Assembly (NCBI GenBank): GCA_019321725.1
Contig: CM033106.1
Span: 28,818,118 to 28,882,117 of the forward strand
Direction: 5' to 3'
Source of the DNA: Paulownia fortunei
Lineage: Eukaryota > Streptophyta > Magnoliopsida > Lamiales > Paulowniaceae
DNA length: 64,000 nt
Part shown: one piece after another, positions 38,571-52,804 of the stretch
Position numbering within the stretch: position 1 is the first letter of the stretch
Layout of the letters: each line of letters begins with the position of its first letter
Made by a program: the position numbers and the translations under genes
The notes under the pieces: model-generated
Told to the model about the DNA's origin: nothing
Database searches by the model: none
The model's input: only the letters and a program-made list of their open reading frames with translations

Positions 38571-41440
38571 TGTAATAGAAATATTAAGTTTTGTTAAGGA
38601 AGTGGGCCTAATGAATGGCCAGTACTTGGCCAACTCCATCACAAATAGACTAGTCAAATAGACTATTAGACTAGTCCACAATCCTCCAAAGTCTAACCAT
38701 TTTTTTTTTTCCTAATTTTATTTATAAATTTTGCATTTATGTAGACAAGATATTCTAGGGAGAATCGCAAGCAAGATTCTGCGGCCTATGCATAGATCTC
38801 CCCTCTTGAGCCGTCAAACCCCAGTAGAGAAATTATAGGAGAAGGCCCGACTTAATGAAATCCCAAAATTAATACTCCATCATCATGATGATGAAAAATG
38901 AAAAAACTCAAAAACAATTTAAATTTTGATTAAACCAAGTTATAATTAAATACTCATAATAAAAATATATGTAACCAAAGTTTTTATTTTCCACCAACGT
39001 TTACAATAATTAGACCATCAGTTACAAACATAATTACATCAAAGTGTCTCACATGATCCCTAGTACATAAACACCGTCTTTCTTGAATAAAAATAAATAA
39101 ATAAATAATAAACATCATTTTTATTATTATTTTTTTTATTTTTATCTTTTGGGGGAATTGGATCCACGCAACCCCCAACCCCTCCTATTAAAACACAGAC
39201 ACACAATGAATAAGGTAGCATATCCATATTTGCTACCCCCAATGTGGAAATGCACGTGCATGGGCACTGAATTCAAATTGTCATAAAATTTTAATTCTAA
39301 ACAATTATAATTATTCGCATAAACTAAATTTTATATAAAATTCGTTTCATAAATTATTATTATTATCATTTTAAAAATCAAAATTCCACGAACTCCTAAA
39401 AATAATCTGTAAATATCTAAATGGCCAAACTTTGCATTTGCAGGAAAACACAGAGAACCTTACCTCTCATTAATATGCCACTACCCATCTCTCAAACTTT
39501 TCTTCTGCCGACACTTTTCACACACACAATATACATATATATATATATATATATATTATTTTAACTCTGAGAAAATTCCATGTTTTCTTTTTAGTGTTTT
39601 ACTATTTTAAACTAATATTCACCTTGAAATGCTAAATATTGTCAATCAATTTCACAACATTTCCTAAACCTCCGGGTACCCTTGGGCATTACCACAATTG
39701 GCCCCAAAAAAATGGAGATCAAAAAGTCAATGTGGATTCCCAAAGTTATTTATTAGTACTACTATCTTTTATTTTTTATTTTATTTTTAATTTTTGGATA
39801 GATTATTAGAATTACTCTCACATGTGGGAGATTCCACTTTCTTGATTTTTATTATTTAAATTACTTACAACCATCATTTGTGAAGGCTCATTCATTATTT
39901 TGATAGTCTATAAGCTATTCTTGGCTATGTAATTATTAATTAAGCTAACAAAATTAGTCCACTCTTGCATGATCCTTGAGTCCATTGCTTCGTGTTCTGA
40001 ATTTATTTTGTGAATAATTGCATAAAGGTCCTTCAAGTTCTTCACAAATTCTAATTCTCCACACTTGGTCGATTTTGCTCTCAGTTTATTTACTAGTCGT
40101 TAATTGGTTCAGCATGTAATTTATTCTGCATAAATTAGTGCAAGTAAAAAAAAAAAGAACAGAAATAAAATAATCAAATCAAAATTTGATGGACTACTAA
40201 TGAGATTTCAAAAAATCTGAGGACCAAATGTTTAATTAATTCAACTCTTTGTTGAGATTCACTAGCTCTAATGAAGGGCTGCAAATTGAACTGTTCCCCT
40301 AGCCCATGGTTAGCACATGGTGCTAAGCTGGGTTTTACGTATATGAAATTTATGAATCCTTAAAATAATGGAGTTAGTACGAGTTTGTTGAGAAAAAAGT
40401 TAAACTTACCTACGGGAGTTAAAAATATACAGCAACGAGTCAACATCAGAATCAAAACACTGCCATCCTAGGAAACGAGGTGGAAGATGGGATTATTGTT
40501 AAACTAAGGGAGTATTAGATACTTTTTTACCAAAATATAATTAAAAATTAGAGAAATTGTTGCTAGCAATTTATGTTTATAGGTGGATGTGAAGGTTAGT
40601 TATGATGCATGAGACGGATGCCCCGACACAAATACAAGAAGATATAGATCATAATACAATTTATGTAAACTTGTTCAAGTACAGCTTAAATTCAAATAAA
40701 TGACGAACAAACAACATTAATCAATTATTGTCCTAATCTACAAATCCATATATATACCTGTCAAACCATTTACACAAATTGTACAAGAAGAAACGTCCAA
40801 GTTCATTGGGGGATTCTTTAGGAACTTTCATCAACAAAAATAAAAGAGGGCTTTATGAACTTAAAATTGTATGTGACAATGGTGAAAACAGAGAAAATGG
40901 GACTCATCAAGTTTAAAACTAAATAGATAAAGACTATCCATATAAACATGACATTAAATATGGCCAAGAATAGATTACACCGTCTCTTACATGCCGTCTT
41001 TTCTTTTATTATGGAAGTCCTAATTATTGAACTATGGTGAATGCATATGGATTTGATTTAAAGAAATAGACTTTCACGTAACAAATATGATATTGAATAG
41101 CAGATAGAATTTTTATTACAAATTTTATTACATCTTCTATTACTACTGTGTGAAATTAATACAATGTAATAAAAAATGCAATAGATTTTTTTAATAAAAA
41201 ATCCTATCCGCACGACTAAGTACCTTGAGAGTGGGTCTAAACATTGAATGAGGTGATCCATTGAAGATACTATAGTAGTAACTTCACACTTTATTGCAAG
41301 AGGGCATTGTTTCCTTACCAAGGGATTTAGTGTTATTGGATTCACTGTGTTTGAATCCTCCCAACAAATGAGATGATGGATTGAATTTTCCTGAGGACCA
41401 CCATCCCATTGATGATTGACTGAACCAAACACACATTAAT

Positions 41441-41556
41441 GTGTTTGAGTCAAGCATGCATGAGTTAGATTCCACTTCACTGTCTGATGTGATCTTTGCA
41501 GAAGCCAAGCAATTAAGAGAGGATGGACTTCTCAATTTGTCAAGCTACCTTAGAAG
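41441..41556 (+). other. Exon-like open stretch, unassigned
   Basis: An open frame beginning MFESSMHELDSTSLSDVIFA and continuing through EAKQLREDGLLNLSSYLRR ends at an AGAAG|GTATTC donor-like site. It has a normal amino-acid mix and a predicted amphipathic helix, unlike the surrounding AT-rich DNA. I found no partner exon and recognise no family. The minus strand is also open here, so coding is not proven. Confidence 0.25.
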
Positions 41557-42838
41557 GTATTCACACGGCCCCCCACTTTTTTTCACAAGAAATATTTATT
41601 TAAACAAGTATTTTTGCTTTGAAATTCATATGTGAAAGCGAAATAAAGGGAATTCAGAGAGAAAGGGATGGAAAAAGTAGAAATAAAGGCAAATAAAGGT
41701 GTGGAGTTTGTGGTTTGTACATACATGGTGTGAAGGCTACAGCCCTTTTTTCTTTGTCTTGGTAAGGTAGAATATAAATTATTAGATCACTCGTAGCCCA
41801 TAATGGCATAATAAACGAGCATGATCCAACGATTCATGATCTTTAAACCACTATGATTTCTGGATCGGTTAAAGTTTCACCTGAGTTAATACATACAATA
41901 GATCCAAAATATGATTAGCAAGAAAGTGTATACTTAAATCTCTGCATTTGGGGGGCACTGAATTCTTGAATCCAGATTCAGTGGCTAAGTAAGATGTGCC
42001 AAAACTGGGCAAAATGTTTGTGGGAAGGCTAGTTTTCTCATTTACTCACCAATAAATCCTCTGGGCCACACTAATAATTAATATAATTAGTAATAATGTA
42101 AATGAATAAATGAGTGTACAATTTGCGCTAAAAAGCTAATAATTAATGTCTTCCCCCATAAATGGGGAATTTTAGCTTTTTCAGGGACACCATCATAAAT
42201 GTGGAAGGCTCCCCACAAACTGGTGCCAATTAATTGGAGCAATTTTAGGTAAAATCAAAGTGAGAACCCCCCAGTGGGGCAAATATGGGAAACAAAGCCA
42301 CCTGAATGAGGAAGAAAAGAAAGAAAAGAAATGAAGGGGGGTGGGGTATGATGAGGAAATCACATGGGTTTGGGCAAACTTTTACTAGCAACTCGTGCCT
42401 TTGGTGTAATGATACTTTCTCAAAAAATTGACTTAAACGAGGCAGACTCAGTCTCTTCAATCTTCACCAAACCCCAGCAAAGGCCCACATTTTTTTTTAT
42501 CCAAAAATGATGAAATGGATGGGTTTGGGTCCAAGTCCAAGGGTCAGCAAAGGAAGGGGTTTTCAAGCAAAAATTATTCCAAAAAGTAGCAATGAGCAGT
42601 GTGAAAAGCAGCCAGCTGCACATTATTAAAGCAATTTCCAACTAGCCCTAGATGCTCCCCACTATAGCACAAGATGGCATCGCATATTAAAACAGAAATT
42701 AAACAGCTGATGAGATTCTTGTTACCCAGCATAAACATCACCATGAATTCTTTAAAAATAGTATTATTACTTATCCACAAAAAAAAAAAAAAAAAGGAGA
42801 GAGAGGGAGAGAGATAGTACAACTTAAAAGCAATAGCG

Positions 42839-42868
42839 GCTATATATATATATATACACACACACACA
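42839..42868. repeat. Compound (TA)n(CA)n microsatellite
   Basis: A TA tract followed directly by CA units, in non-coding DNA downstream of the DUF620 gene. Confidence 0.9.
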
Positions 42869-43636
42869 ATTAAAAAGACTCATGAGAAAGAGATAAAAGG
42901 AAAGATGGTTTTCCCTGTATTTGTTGTACATAAGCGTTCAGTATCAAATGGGACAATTTTCCAGTTTACAATATTTTCTTCTAAGCAGGTGAAGACAAGC
43001 TACTTCTTGCAACCACAAGAGTAATTCATGTAAGCAAATTTAACAAGATTTCACTTGCTAACTACTTGGCCTCTTCCCTAAGCTACAGAGGAATTCCTTT
43101 CTCCTTCCCAAGGAAAGAAATAAAAAAGCTTCAAAACATCAAACAAACAACTACCAAAAGAAATGGCACACAAGAACCAACTAAAGTTAAAGAACTGGCG
43201 CACTAAAATCCAACCAAATTAGCAGTATTCACCTTCTAACTGCCAATGCCATATATATTAGGCAGGAAAAAAACTTAGTAAAATGAAAAAAAGAAAGTTT
43301 CAATGGTTCTGCCAATACTAATACTAAAGCTTCACCACCTTCCTCCATCAAAGAGAGGTAAACTGAAAATTTAGCTTCCATTTGCCCAAAACCTTCACCA
43401 GGAAATATGAGCTCCAACCCCTCTAGTTGGATTCTGCTATAAGAGTATAAAAAATTCATTCAGGCTCGGTGAGCAGGAACCTTAGAGATTATGCCCTATA
43501 ACAGAAACTAATGGAGGCTTGACAACTACTAATAAAATTCCTCAATAAACTGAGCCCAATTTGTTATTTCTACTGTGTTAGTAAATTAGAAACAGCCTAC
43601 CCATATGAACATTTGCCACAAGTTGATCCTACTTGG

Positions 43637-45642
43637 TCAGATTTCCATTTTCCACACTACGTTGTCAATGCCACTAGTATGAGTGTTCTCCAGCGCTGCA
43701 ACTTTTGCTCGATGCGCTGCAAGGACAATTGATGACTTTCCCCTTTCCTCCTGAGGGAGTTCACAAGCTTCGCTGATGGAACCTGATCTCAAGTCAGCTG
43801 GTGGGATAAAACAGTCCACAGACAGACCCGGAACATTGAATGCAACCTCTTCAATTGTCCAGGCTTCTTCCATCCTGGTTTTTGTATGGCTCATTGCCAT
43901 CTCTCCAAACCGGAAAAGGGTCACGACAGATCGTCCGGAGTGAGCAATCATGATTCCTTCAACAGGCCGATAATCATCCAAGAAGGAGTTGATAGTAGTC
44001 TCCCAGTACACAGCATCCCCACCATTAGATTGGATGCGGGTAAGATGTGAATCCTCCATGTGAACAAGAAGCCCCGTCTTTTGGCTGAAGTAACCAAACA
44101 GGACATGCCTTATGATTTCAGCTGGTCCTTCACTCCTGGCCTTCAATGTCTGAGGCTCAGCAGCAAGCTTCAGAATAAAGCAGTCTTCTCCATTGATATT
44201 TTTCTCCCCAATGCAAATGGAATCAGCAAACATACTAGCAGTGGTTCTTGGATCAAGTCCCTGTAATCAAAAACCACCATTTGCATGAGATCACAAGGCT
44301 GGGCAAGCAAAAACACAGTGAATGTAAAATTTGATCAAATCTTAACCTGAAGGGCTCGGCGCAGGGGCCTAACTGGTCCCTTTGCAGTGTGCGCACCGAG
44401 CCACGGTGTGTGCCTCCACACCAGCTTGCCATTGCAGCCAGCATGAACTTTGCTTCCTCCAACTGCAAGCTCCACATACCACATGTCGGGATTCATCTGC
44501 CACAGGACAAATCCACCAGACTCAGCAGCTCTAGCAGCATTCCTATTCTTCACCACCTTTGTTGCAGTTTCAAACTCAGAAGCTACCATCTTCAACCTTC
44601 CCATGGCATAAGCATTCTTAATGGCGTTCTGGACTTTTTGCCCTCCAGAAGCAGCAGTATACTGTTGCAATATGTACTGCGCTGACGAAGTTTCCTACAA
44701 TATTGCAAAAACCTGATAAGACCCCAAGTATTGAGCATTTCTTCCTTAAAAAACAGCAAAGTGAGGATGCTAAAGAACAGTACTTCAGGTGCAATGGAAA
44801 TAACATACAACATCCCAAAATTTTCTTAGCTTTAAGCATAAGAGTCAAAGATCTTGGCTCCATTTTTTAAAGTCTAGTCTAAGACTCAGCATCAGCTCCC
44901 TCTCTTTACAAATTGGTATATTATCTTTCACCAAGAGACAGAGACCGAGAATCAACTCAATTTCAAACTAAATCTCAAGTCTACATCAGTTCTTCATCAA
45001 CAAAGAGAAGAATGAACCTGAAAAGAAATTAAATTCAGTAACATATAAATTTAAACTAACCTTTTGCATGTATATAGAACTATTCACTCAATTATAATCC
45101 ACACATCCACCGGAATTAATTTTAACAAAAAAATTACGATATTCAAGAAACACAAGTATATAACTCGACGTACGCATAGAGATAGTAATACGTACAATGG
45201 GAGTGTCCTTTATACTGAGATGAGGCAAAGGGTCAGTGGTGCATACGTGCACCGGGGCAAGTGGCGCACCCATTACTCCAAGCAGCAACCTCAAATCAGA
45301 CCTCTTGCTGCCGCACCCACTCTCATTAATGGCCACCGACGGGTTCCGAGTCAGCTGCCCTCGGACCCACTGCCCAAGCCCCGAACCGAGTCGCTTCGAC
45401 TCCCCGATTTCCTCGCCATCCGGATCCGGGCCCTCCATTAAAGGCGTCAATGTCTCCCCCACCGGCCTCAGGCTGCCCGATCTCGCAATCAACGAATCAG
45501 AGTTACTCGTACTGACCTTCCTCCGGAGCAGACCCGACATCGGCGACGCGGTCCGACCCGGACTCTTCGCCCGTGACCTTGCTGGAGACAGCCCACGTAC
45601 CACTTCCTCCAATGCCGAGAAAAACCCTTGTTTCCTCTCCAT
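43637..45642 (-). CDS. DUF620 family protein
   Basis: Three exons (45196-45642, 44347-44694, 43637-44260) join in phase zero at each junction and encode 472 residues, within the usual 430-500 of this plant-only family. The N-terminus MERKQGFFSALEEVVRGLSP and an Arg/Ser-rich MSGLLRRK segment are typical. Exon 2 starts ETSSAQYILQQYTAASGG and contains GGFVLWQMNPDMWYVELAVG. Exon 3 holds GLDPRTTASMFADS, GYFSQKTGLLVHMEDSHLTR and WETTINSFLDDYRPVEGI, the core of the DUF620 domain. It ends in a VWKMEI tail. There is no signal peptide or membrane segment. The biochemical role of the family is not known to me, so I give none. Upstream of the ATG the DNA has several GAGAGA tracts (45860-45990), common in plant core promoters. 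Confidence 0.9.
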
Positions 45643-46989
45643 CTTTCTGGTCGTAACTCAATGTAAGTAACACTGAGATGTATGTATCTATGTATATCTA
45701 GCCAGTATATGTAGGGAAAACAATCACGCAGTTTGCCTCGCGCTAACCCCTACGATTGTATCTCCAAACAGCTAGTAATACACATAAAACGGGGATTACA
45801 TGATGGGGCTACTATCATTTTCCATGAGAGCTTTCTGTTACACGATAAAATTTCTCTGTTATAGAGAGAGAAAGTTTGTGGTGTTTTTTAGTTAGAGAAA
45901 AATGGGGGAACGAGAAGCTAGAGGAGTGAGGGAAAACGTTGAGAAGAAAGTGGCGTTATTTAGAGAGAGAAAGTAGCGAGAGTCGCAGAGTAACAGTATG
46001 AAAGCGACTCGTGGGGAGAGAAAATAAGTGTGTGCGCGCTCAGTCAGTGCTGCTGCTTTTCTGATAGTGGTGAAGTTGTGATGTGAAGGCTGAGGAGAGT
46101 GAGTTCACGCGCATGGGGTCAAAAACGCAATATAATATATTTGAGGGTGCCCTAATGTATTGTGCGTAAAAAAAAAATTGTATAAACATTCGAGACCTAA
46201 TTTCAGTTCAATTTTGCGAATAAAATTAAATTAAAAGATATACTTATCTATTAATTATCTAATAATTTATCATGTTTTTTAGAGTGTGAATAAGCCATTG
46301 GATAAGTTTGTATATGCTTATCCTGTTATCCTTAATTGATTAGTATTGATCTATATAACATTTTATATTTTTTTTGATCAATAGTTAACACATATAAATT
46401 TCGTGGATTTTTTAATTGTTTATTGTGAGTTTTGAAATAAATTACATAATCACCATGCAAATTATGTTTTTTAAAATTTTAGATTAAATGTGAATACTTA
46501 TTAATTTTTTTATATTTTAATATTATTATTATTTTCATATTCTCCAAGGCGTGGCTTGAAATTATACCTTTTAAGAATATTTTTTTTAAATAAAAAAATT
46601 AAAAACATGAATTGAATCCACACTTTCAATTAATTTCGTGTGAGTTAAACTGCATAGAACTCTTTCAAAACACAAAAACTAAGGTAGCAAGATTCAACTG
46701 AAAAATTAATGACTTTGAAACCTGTAAATTCATATTTGGGTTTTTAATTACTTTTTGTCGATCAAATATTTGATAGTATGAAAGTGTACGCAAAAAAAAT
46801 AAGGGCAAATTTCATAATACAAAAAATGGTGTAGATTTATAGATGAAAATCGACATTGTTATCTACTTTACTATGTAGTGTAATATTATAAAAGCTGATT
46901 TTATATCATCATAAATTGAATAAAAAAAAAGTTGCATAAGCAAATAGGTAATTAACAAGGTGGAAGGAAATGAATAGCTACATTTGTAA

Positions 46990-47400
46990 ACAATTGTAAA
47001 TAAATTGAGTTGATTTGAATATATTACTGTTCAAAATTATTAAAATTATTTGAATTTTTATCGAATTTTAAAAATTATGTTTGCGTATGATTTGATTGAT
47101 AATCAAATTAAATTTCAACAATTTTTATTCAATCAAATATAAATCATATTCGAGTAGTTTGATTTTATATATATATATATATATTATTTTTTTAATAATT
47201 CAGTCGAGTTTGAGTCAAATTCGAGTAGTTTGATTTCATATTTTATTATTTTTTATTAATTCAATTAAATTTGAATCGAACTCTAAATCTTATCGAACGA
47301 AAAATATATTTAAGTTTTATTTATTATTTTTAATGAATCAAATTGAAACAAAATTTTTAATCTTGATATTAAGTAGAGTAGTTTGATTTATTTTAATATT
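46990..47400. repeat. Dispersed repeat, copy B, with internal 71-bp duplication
   Basis: The segment tcgagtagtttgattt occurs at about 47150 and 47221, each followed by an AT-rich core and an attca-gt-gagttt/aaattt-gaatc block, giving a period of about 71 bases. It resembles the block at 33660-33990. No coding capacity is visible. Confidence 0.45.
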
Positions 47401-47860
47401 AATTAATTTTCGTTGCGTTGAGGAAAAGCATAAAAAGCAACAAATGTTTGATTATTTCAATTTAGCGGATTAATCAGTACTTAATGTTTGAATGCGTTTC
47501 CACCAGCAACATTAGACACATACATTCATCTATTTTAACATTTTCAATTCGATAAAGTGGCTGTAATGATTGGTTTCTCTTAATTATTGTATTAACTACG
47601 ATATTGCATACATTATATTTATATTTGCGTATTAATTATATATTTTTGCATTTTGCAAAACAATTACATAATTATTACACTTGAAAGAATTGCCATCAGT
47701 TCAATCTTGATATAATAATATAATTATCACTTATTTAGAAAAAATATACAGAGAATTACATTCAACATAGTAATGGTAATAAATCTCTTTGATTTAACAA
47801 AATTTTTTTTATGGAGTATAATGTCATTATGATCCGTGATAACATGTTTATTAGAACTTC

Positions 47861-47895
47861 ACAATTTTCAAATCATATCTGTATTTGAAAATTGT
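47861..47895. repeat. 13-bp perfect inverted repeat
   Basis: acaattttcaaat at 47861-47873 and its exact inverse atttgaaaattgt at 47883-47895, with a 9-base loop. Confidence 0.8.
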
Positions 47896-50354
47896 TTATT
47901 GTGAAAATGGAGAACTTTCTTAGTTCTAGGTTGTCTTTCATTAATTAGATCAGTACGACATGTTTATTTAGGATGTTGCTGTGAGGATATTATATTCAAA
48001 TTTCAAAATATGGATTAATTTTTTAAGACATTGACACACATTTGTTATGTTTAATCACGAAAAGAAAAATCTAAAATGTAAATCAAGAAAGAGGTTGACA
48101 ACAAAACACAGAAATAAACTTAAATTATTTTAAGTTTTTATCAAACAAAACACCCGAAAAAAAATTAACAATCAAATAAGTAATATTTTACCTATATGTA
48201 AATATATATATTTCGTTTCACATATAAAAATAAAAAACAACTATACATAATTATATAATTTTCATTCTCTCTTCTATTTTTAACATGTTTAAATAAGTTA
48301 TATTTTACATATAACTTACAGGTGATTAGTTACGATTTTTTAAATAAAAAAACCAGAACTTTTATATCCAAATAAAAACAATAATTTATTCTAAAATAAA
48401 CTGTATTTTTTTCCCTCCTTTTTATTTATTTCTAAAATAATATTTTTCTTATTTCTTTCCAAAACATGCAATGATTTATCTTAATAAACTAACTTAAGTA
48501 TATTAATTTATATCAACCTTTATTCCCACACGAGTCATAGCTATTTTTCTAAATTATACCTAAGCAGTCCCATTAGTATAAGGATATTAATTTGTAATAA
48601 TCCATTTCAATTATATGTTTCCTTATATGTCTAACTAAATATTTTATACAAATAGCCACTAATGAACCTTTTCTTGGGGAACCAAAAAAAAAAAATTAAA
48701 ATCAAAAAACACCAACACTTAAATTTTAGTCAAAAAAATAAAAGTGTAATTGGGTCAAACACCCCCTTCCTATATTATTATATAGTATATATGAGGATAC
48801 TAAGATTTGTTCACCACCCACGATGTAGGTGAACTCAAAAACCTGTCTTAATCTAGGTTTATAAAATGGTTACGGCCAAAAGCTCCCGTTTTTATGGGCC
48901 CAAATAACTTGATTAACTTAACTACGTTTCAGTAATTTAAGTTAGATTTTGCAATCCAGCTAACTCCCAATTCCACTAAGGACTATTAAACTTATTTTCA
49001 GTGCATCCTTTTCAAGACAACAATGAAAAGGGACAAGTTTTGTTGTGCAACTACCTTTGATTTTATTGAATAAACAAAGAAAGCTCCATCTTCATATTCT
49101 TGACAAGATATTGTGCTTCAAAAGGGGTCGTGCTCATGAAAAGTATAGTTTATGTTAATTTTTTCAATATTTTTTTATGCATGTTTTATCGTGATTATTT
49201 TGATTGCACTAAGTAATCCAATAACTTGCATGGGAATTTTTGATGACATAAGCAGGACGGAACTGGGGTGGGGCACCCCTTAACTCTAATTTTATTTAAA
49301 ATTAGTATAAATATTATATATAAAATTATTAAATTTTAAAATTTCTCAAAAAAAAGTCTTTTTATTTAATTTTTTTTTTTAAATAAATTTTTATTTATCA
49401 TTAGTATTCATTTTCTGATTCTATTATACTCAATTAGTACATTAGGTGAGATGCACCAGTGTCATCTTCTATACCATATGGCGACTGGAAATTCTCAAGA
49501 GTTCGGTGAAAGAGAACAAGTGACTTTGGGTAGTAAAGCTCGTCTTCTGCGTGGATTTTAGTTGGATGATTATGGGCTGGACATCATAGGAGAGAATTCA
49601 ACATGTTCCGCCGTTTGTACTTTTGTTGTTGTCCTCAGTTTCCACCATCTCCTTTCCATTTGTCCATTGCTATTTTTAGTCTAAGATGGGGCACGCTTTT
49701 GAATGCAATTTGCATAAATAAAAAATATATATAAAAAAATCATCTACTGTACAGTGTTGGCATTGTGGATAACTTGACAAGTCGTGTTTTATTTGATGAT
49801 ACTATTTCAAATTCTTGTGTACATATAGGAAAGAGCCAATGTTATCTTCGGTGTCGTTTTCTCTCCTCCTTTTCTTTTTTAATTTATTCTTCCAAATTAA
49901 ATTAAATATAAATATATCACATTTTTAATATATTTTTCTTTTAATATACACATTTTTCAATACATTCTTTCAAAATACATTTGCATACAACATAAAAAAC
50001 AAAACCAAAACAGACCCAATTTTCTATTGAAGAATGGAGAGCGTGAGATATAGTTTAGTAAAGAACTTCACTTGTAATTAAAAGTAAGAGGGTATTTGGC
50101 TATATTTATTTTAAAAAATTTATAAATTTTTACATAAGTTTTTGGAGCTTATAATCTAAAATCTTATAAAATATTATTAATGATAATTTTATAATTAAAT
50201 TGATCAAAATTAAAATAATTTATCAAAATTTAAATAATAAAAAGGTATTTGAATGAAGTTATAATCTCGTTAAAATATTGTAGAATTAGGAAACGGTTGG
50301 GCCAAGTTCACATTACAATAAAAACTAAAACTTACCACACTTACTTCTAAAGTC

Positions 50355-50394
50355 GGGGGTTGGGTGGGGTGGGGGGGGGGGGGTGTTGTGGGGG
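50355..50394 (+). other. G-tract with quadruplex potential
   Basis: Runs of G5, G3, G4 and G13 separated by one or two T, then another G5 after a short gap, satisfy the usual intramolecular quadruplex pattern. This is the most GC-skewed spot in an otherwise AT-rich region. Confidence 0.85.
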
Positions 50395-52152
50395 CCGAGG
50401 ATTGCCATTGCTCGTCTCTTTTATTATGTTTCAAATGTAGAAATATGAATGAAACAGGATGCCATTGCCAACATTCGGAACTAAACAATAAATTAATAAT
50501 TTCTCTGAGACAAAAAGAATTAGGAATACTATGCAAAAGGGGGTAACAAGACTTTTGGTCATAATTTCCAATCTTTGATAAACATCAATTGTCTTACATG
50601 TGCAACTACTATTGGCACATAAATGAAACATGGCGGTTAGTAGTAGCTAGTCTATGGTATTGTGGTTCTTAAATTAGAGAAAAAAAGACAGCGAAACCTA
50701 CCCGTTGATATGATGCTATCCAACACAAATTTCTGTCACTCACTTGTAGTATAATATTTAAGTGTAATTATGAATCCTTTAATATATACATAATGAAGAA
50801 TTATGATATCATCATGAATGATTAATACTTTAAAATCTTATTTTAATAGTACTCAAAGTAAGTTTATTATACATAAATGAACATCATCAATGAAATGAGC
50901 CTAGTTAGTGTCCTTTTTTTATTTCACATATAATATTTTTAATAAAAAAATAATTATTTTATTTACTTGAATGGATTAATATTTTTAAAATTAAGAGAAG
51001 TTGTAAACAGTAAAAGAACTATTATTTAAAAAAAAATCATCAATTACATTATTCATTACATTAAAATATCATAGATTTATTACAAGTATAATTAAATCAT
51101 CAATTTAATTTTAAAAATTAAATTAATATCAGAGGTAGAAATAAAAATTATTTAAATAATCCTCTTTCTTCTCCACAGGAGTGGTCTTGTTTATATATTT
51201 GGAATTTGGCCCGCAAATCCCATCGTGCCCCATCACCTGTTTCGGTCTTAAAATTCATGATGTGATTGTACATTTGTGCCACTTATTGATTTAATAATTA
51301 TTTGAAAAGATATTTTTTTATGAGTTGTCTAGTGGTTTGAGGGTCATTTCATAGGAGATTGGATTTAGTAGATTTGATTCAATGTTGATTATTAATTATA
51401 AAGTATATAATATTTTTTGACACTCATTTTTATTAATTCAATAATATTGAATGTACTAAAAAAAAATATTCTCGATTCATTTAAGAATTTCATGTGGGCG
51501 GACTATGCTATATTTCTTCTTTACATAGTTAGATTAAATTAGATTAGAAAAGGATAGACAAAGAGTACAATGACTTATTGTTACTTCCAGACAAAGGATC
51601 CCCAATGTGATTTTAGAATCATTCTATTTTGTTATTATATGTGAAAAGCATAAGTATGTCCTTGTAAATTATGTTGCAAGTACAATGATATTTTCTAAAG
51701 CCATTCAAAACACACTAGAGTTGAAAAATCCCATTTACCACAGTAAATTTTTAAAGTTTATTTCGTTTTCTATTAGAATAAAGCGTATTCAGATATGTAT
51801 ATTTGGTAAAAAAAAATATTTTTTTAAAAAAAATGAAATTAAAAATTGCAATATAGTCAGATTCAACTGAATTATCGAGTGGAATTTGATAGTTTGGTTA
51901 CATGCATTCAAACAAAATTTTCGTAAATCCAGTTGTGTGGTTAGTACGTATTTACCGAAAAATCAAAAGTGTTTGGTTTTACTAAATCTCAAAAAAATCT
52001 TTATTATTATACATAGAAAAAATTATATATGCATTTATCAAATGTACATAACATTTAAAACTGAGATTAATAATTTTGAAAATACATTATCTTTACATGA
52101 AATGTAAAATATAGTAAAACACTCGACTTTAATACTGTAGCTATTTATTTGG

Positions 52153-52321
52153 GGAATGTTTGGATTTATTTTGGGTATTTTGGGGAAAATAATTTTGAAG
52201 AATGTATTGAAAATAATAATGTATTAGGAGAAAAATGTATAGAAGAATATAATATATATATATATATACTATTATTTATAAATAAATAAAAATAATTTGA
52301 GGGAATAAACCCAAACATTCC
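52153..52321. mobile_element. Short MITE, 169 bp
   Basis: Terminal inverted repeats of 18 bp with one mismatch: ggaatgtttggatttatt at 52153-52170 and aataaacccaaacattcc at 52304-52321. The interior is AT-rich with no coding capacity. No clean target-site duplication was found. Confidence 0.65.
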
Positions 52322-52804
52322 ATTAGTACAACACAAACAAAACAATTAGGGTGCATGGTATGGGGAGCTAGAAGGGCCCTGCCCCTAAGACATTAGGAAA
52401 AATATACTCTCTATATAGGGTATCCTATGTATTTCAAGTGGTTGGTAATCTCTCAATTTCAAATTATTTGCCCAACTAGTTTTTCAAAAAATTTAATGCT
52501 CTAGTAGCATCCAAACAAAACTCTAATAAACTATCATTTTCCTAATATATCATACAAATCTATTCTCTCTCTTATTTCTTGTGAAAATTCTCCTGTAACT
52601 AATAAAAAATTGACTTGTTTGATGTTACACAAACAAAAGAAATTCAATAAAATTTAAAATAGATTTAATTAAAAGTAAAACCTTAAGATTAAGATATGAC
52701 AGATGTTGTATACCACCTTAACAAATTTTTATACTGAATTTTAAATTTTTATTAACTTAATATAATTCCTCTATCTCACCTGAATTAAAAATAAATTATT
52801 TGTC

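Larger units (their letters stand above)
37320..43636. other. Spacer between AGP and DUF620 genes
   Basis: The AGP 3' UTR lies at the left. A perfect 21-nt fold-back at 37799-37870 is listed separately. A diverged direct repeat lies at about 38380-38570. From 38.9 to 43.2 kb I see AT-rich DNA with microsatellites (39535-39556, 42839-42868). An open stretch at 41441-41556 looks exon-like but is unassigned. The right end should hold the DUF620 3' UTR. Confidence 0.55.

Noticed and set aside
45236..45670. Plus-strand 144-codon open frame opposite DUF620 exon 1
   Set aside because: Antisense shadow; the minus strand gives the conserved DUF620 N-terminus and correct splice phases.
51320..51390. 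tRNA-like words (gtctagtggtttgagg, agatttgattcaa) as a further SINE
   Set aside because: Box spacing and tail are not convincing, and no target-site duplication or body could be delimited.
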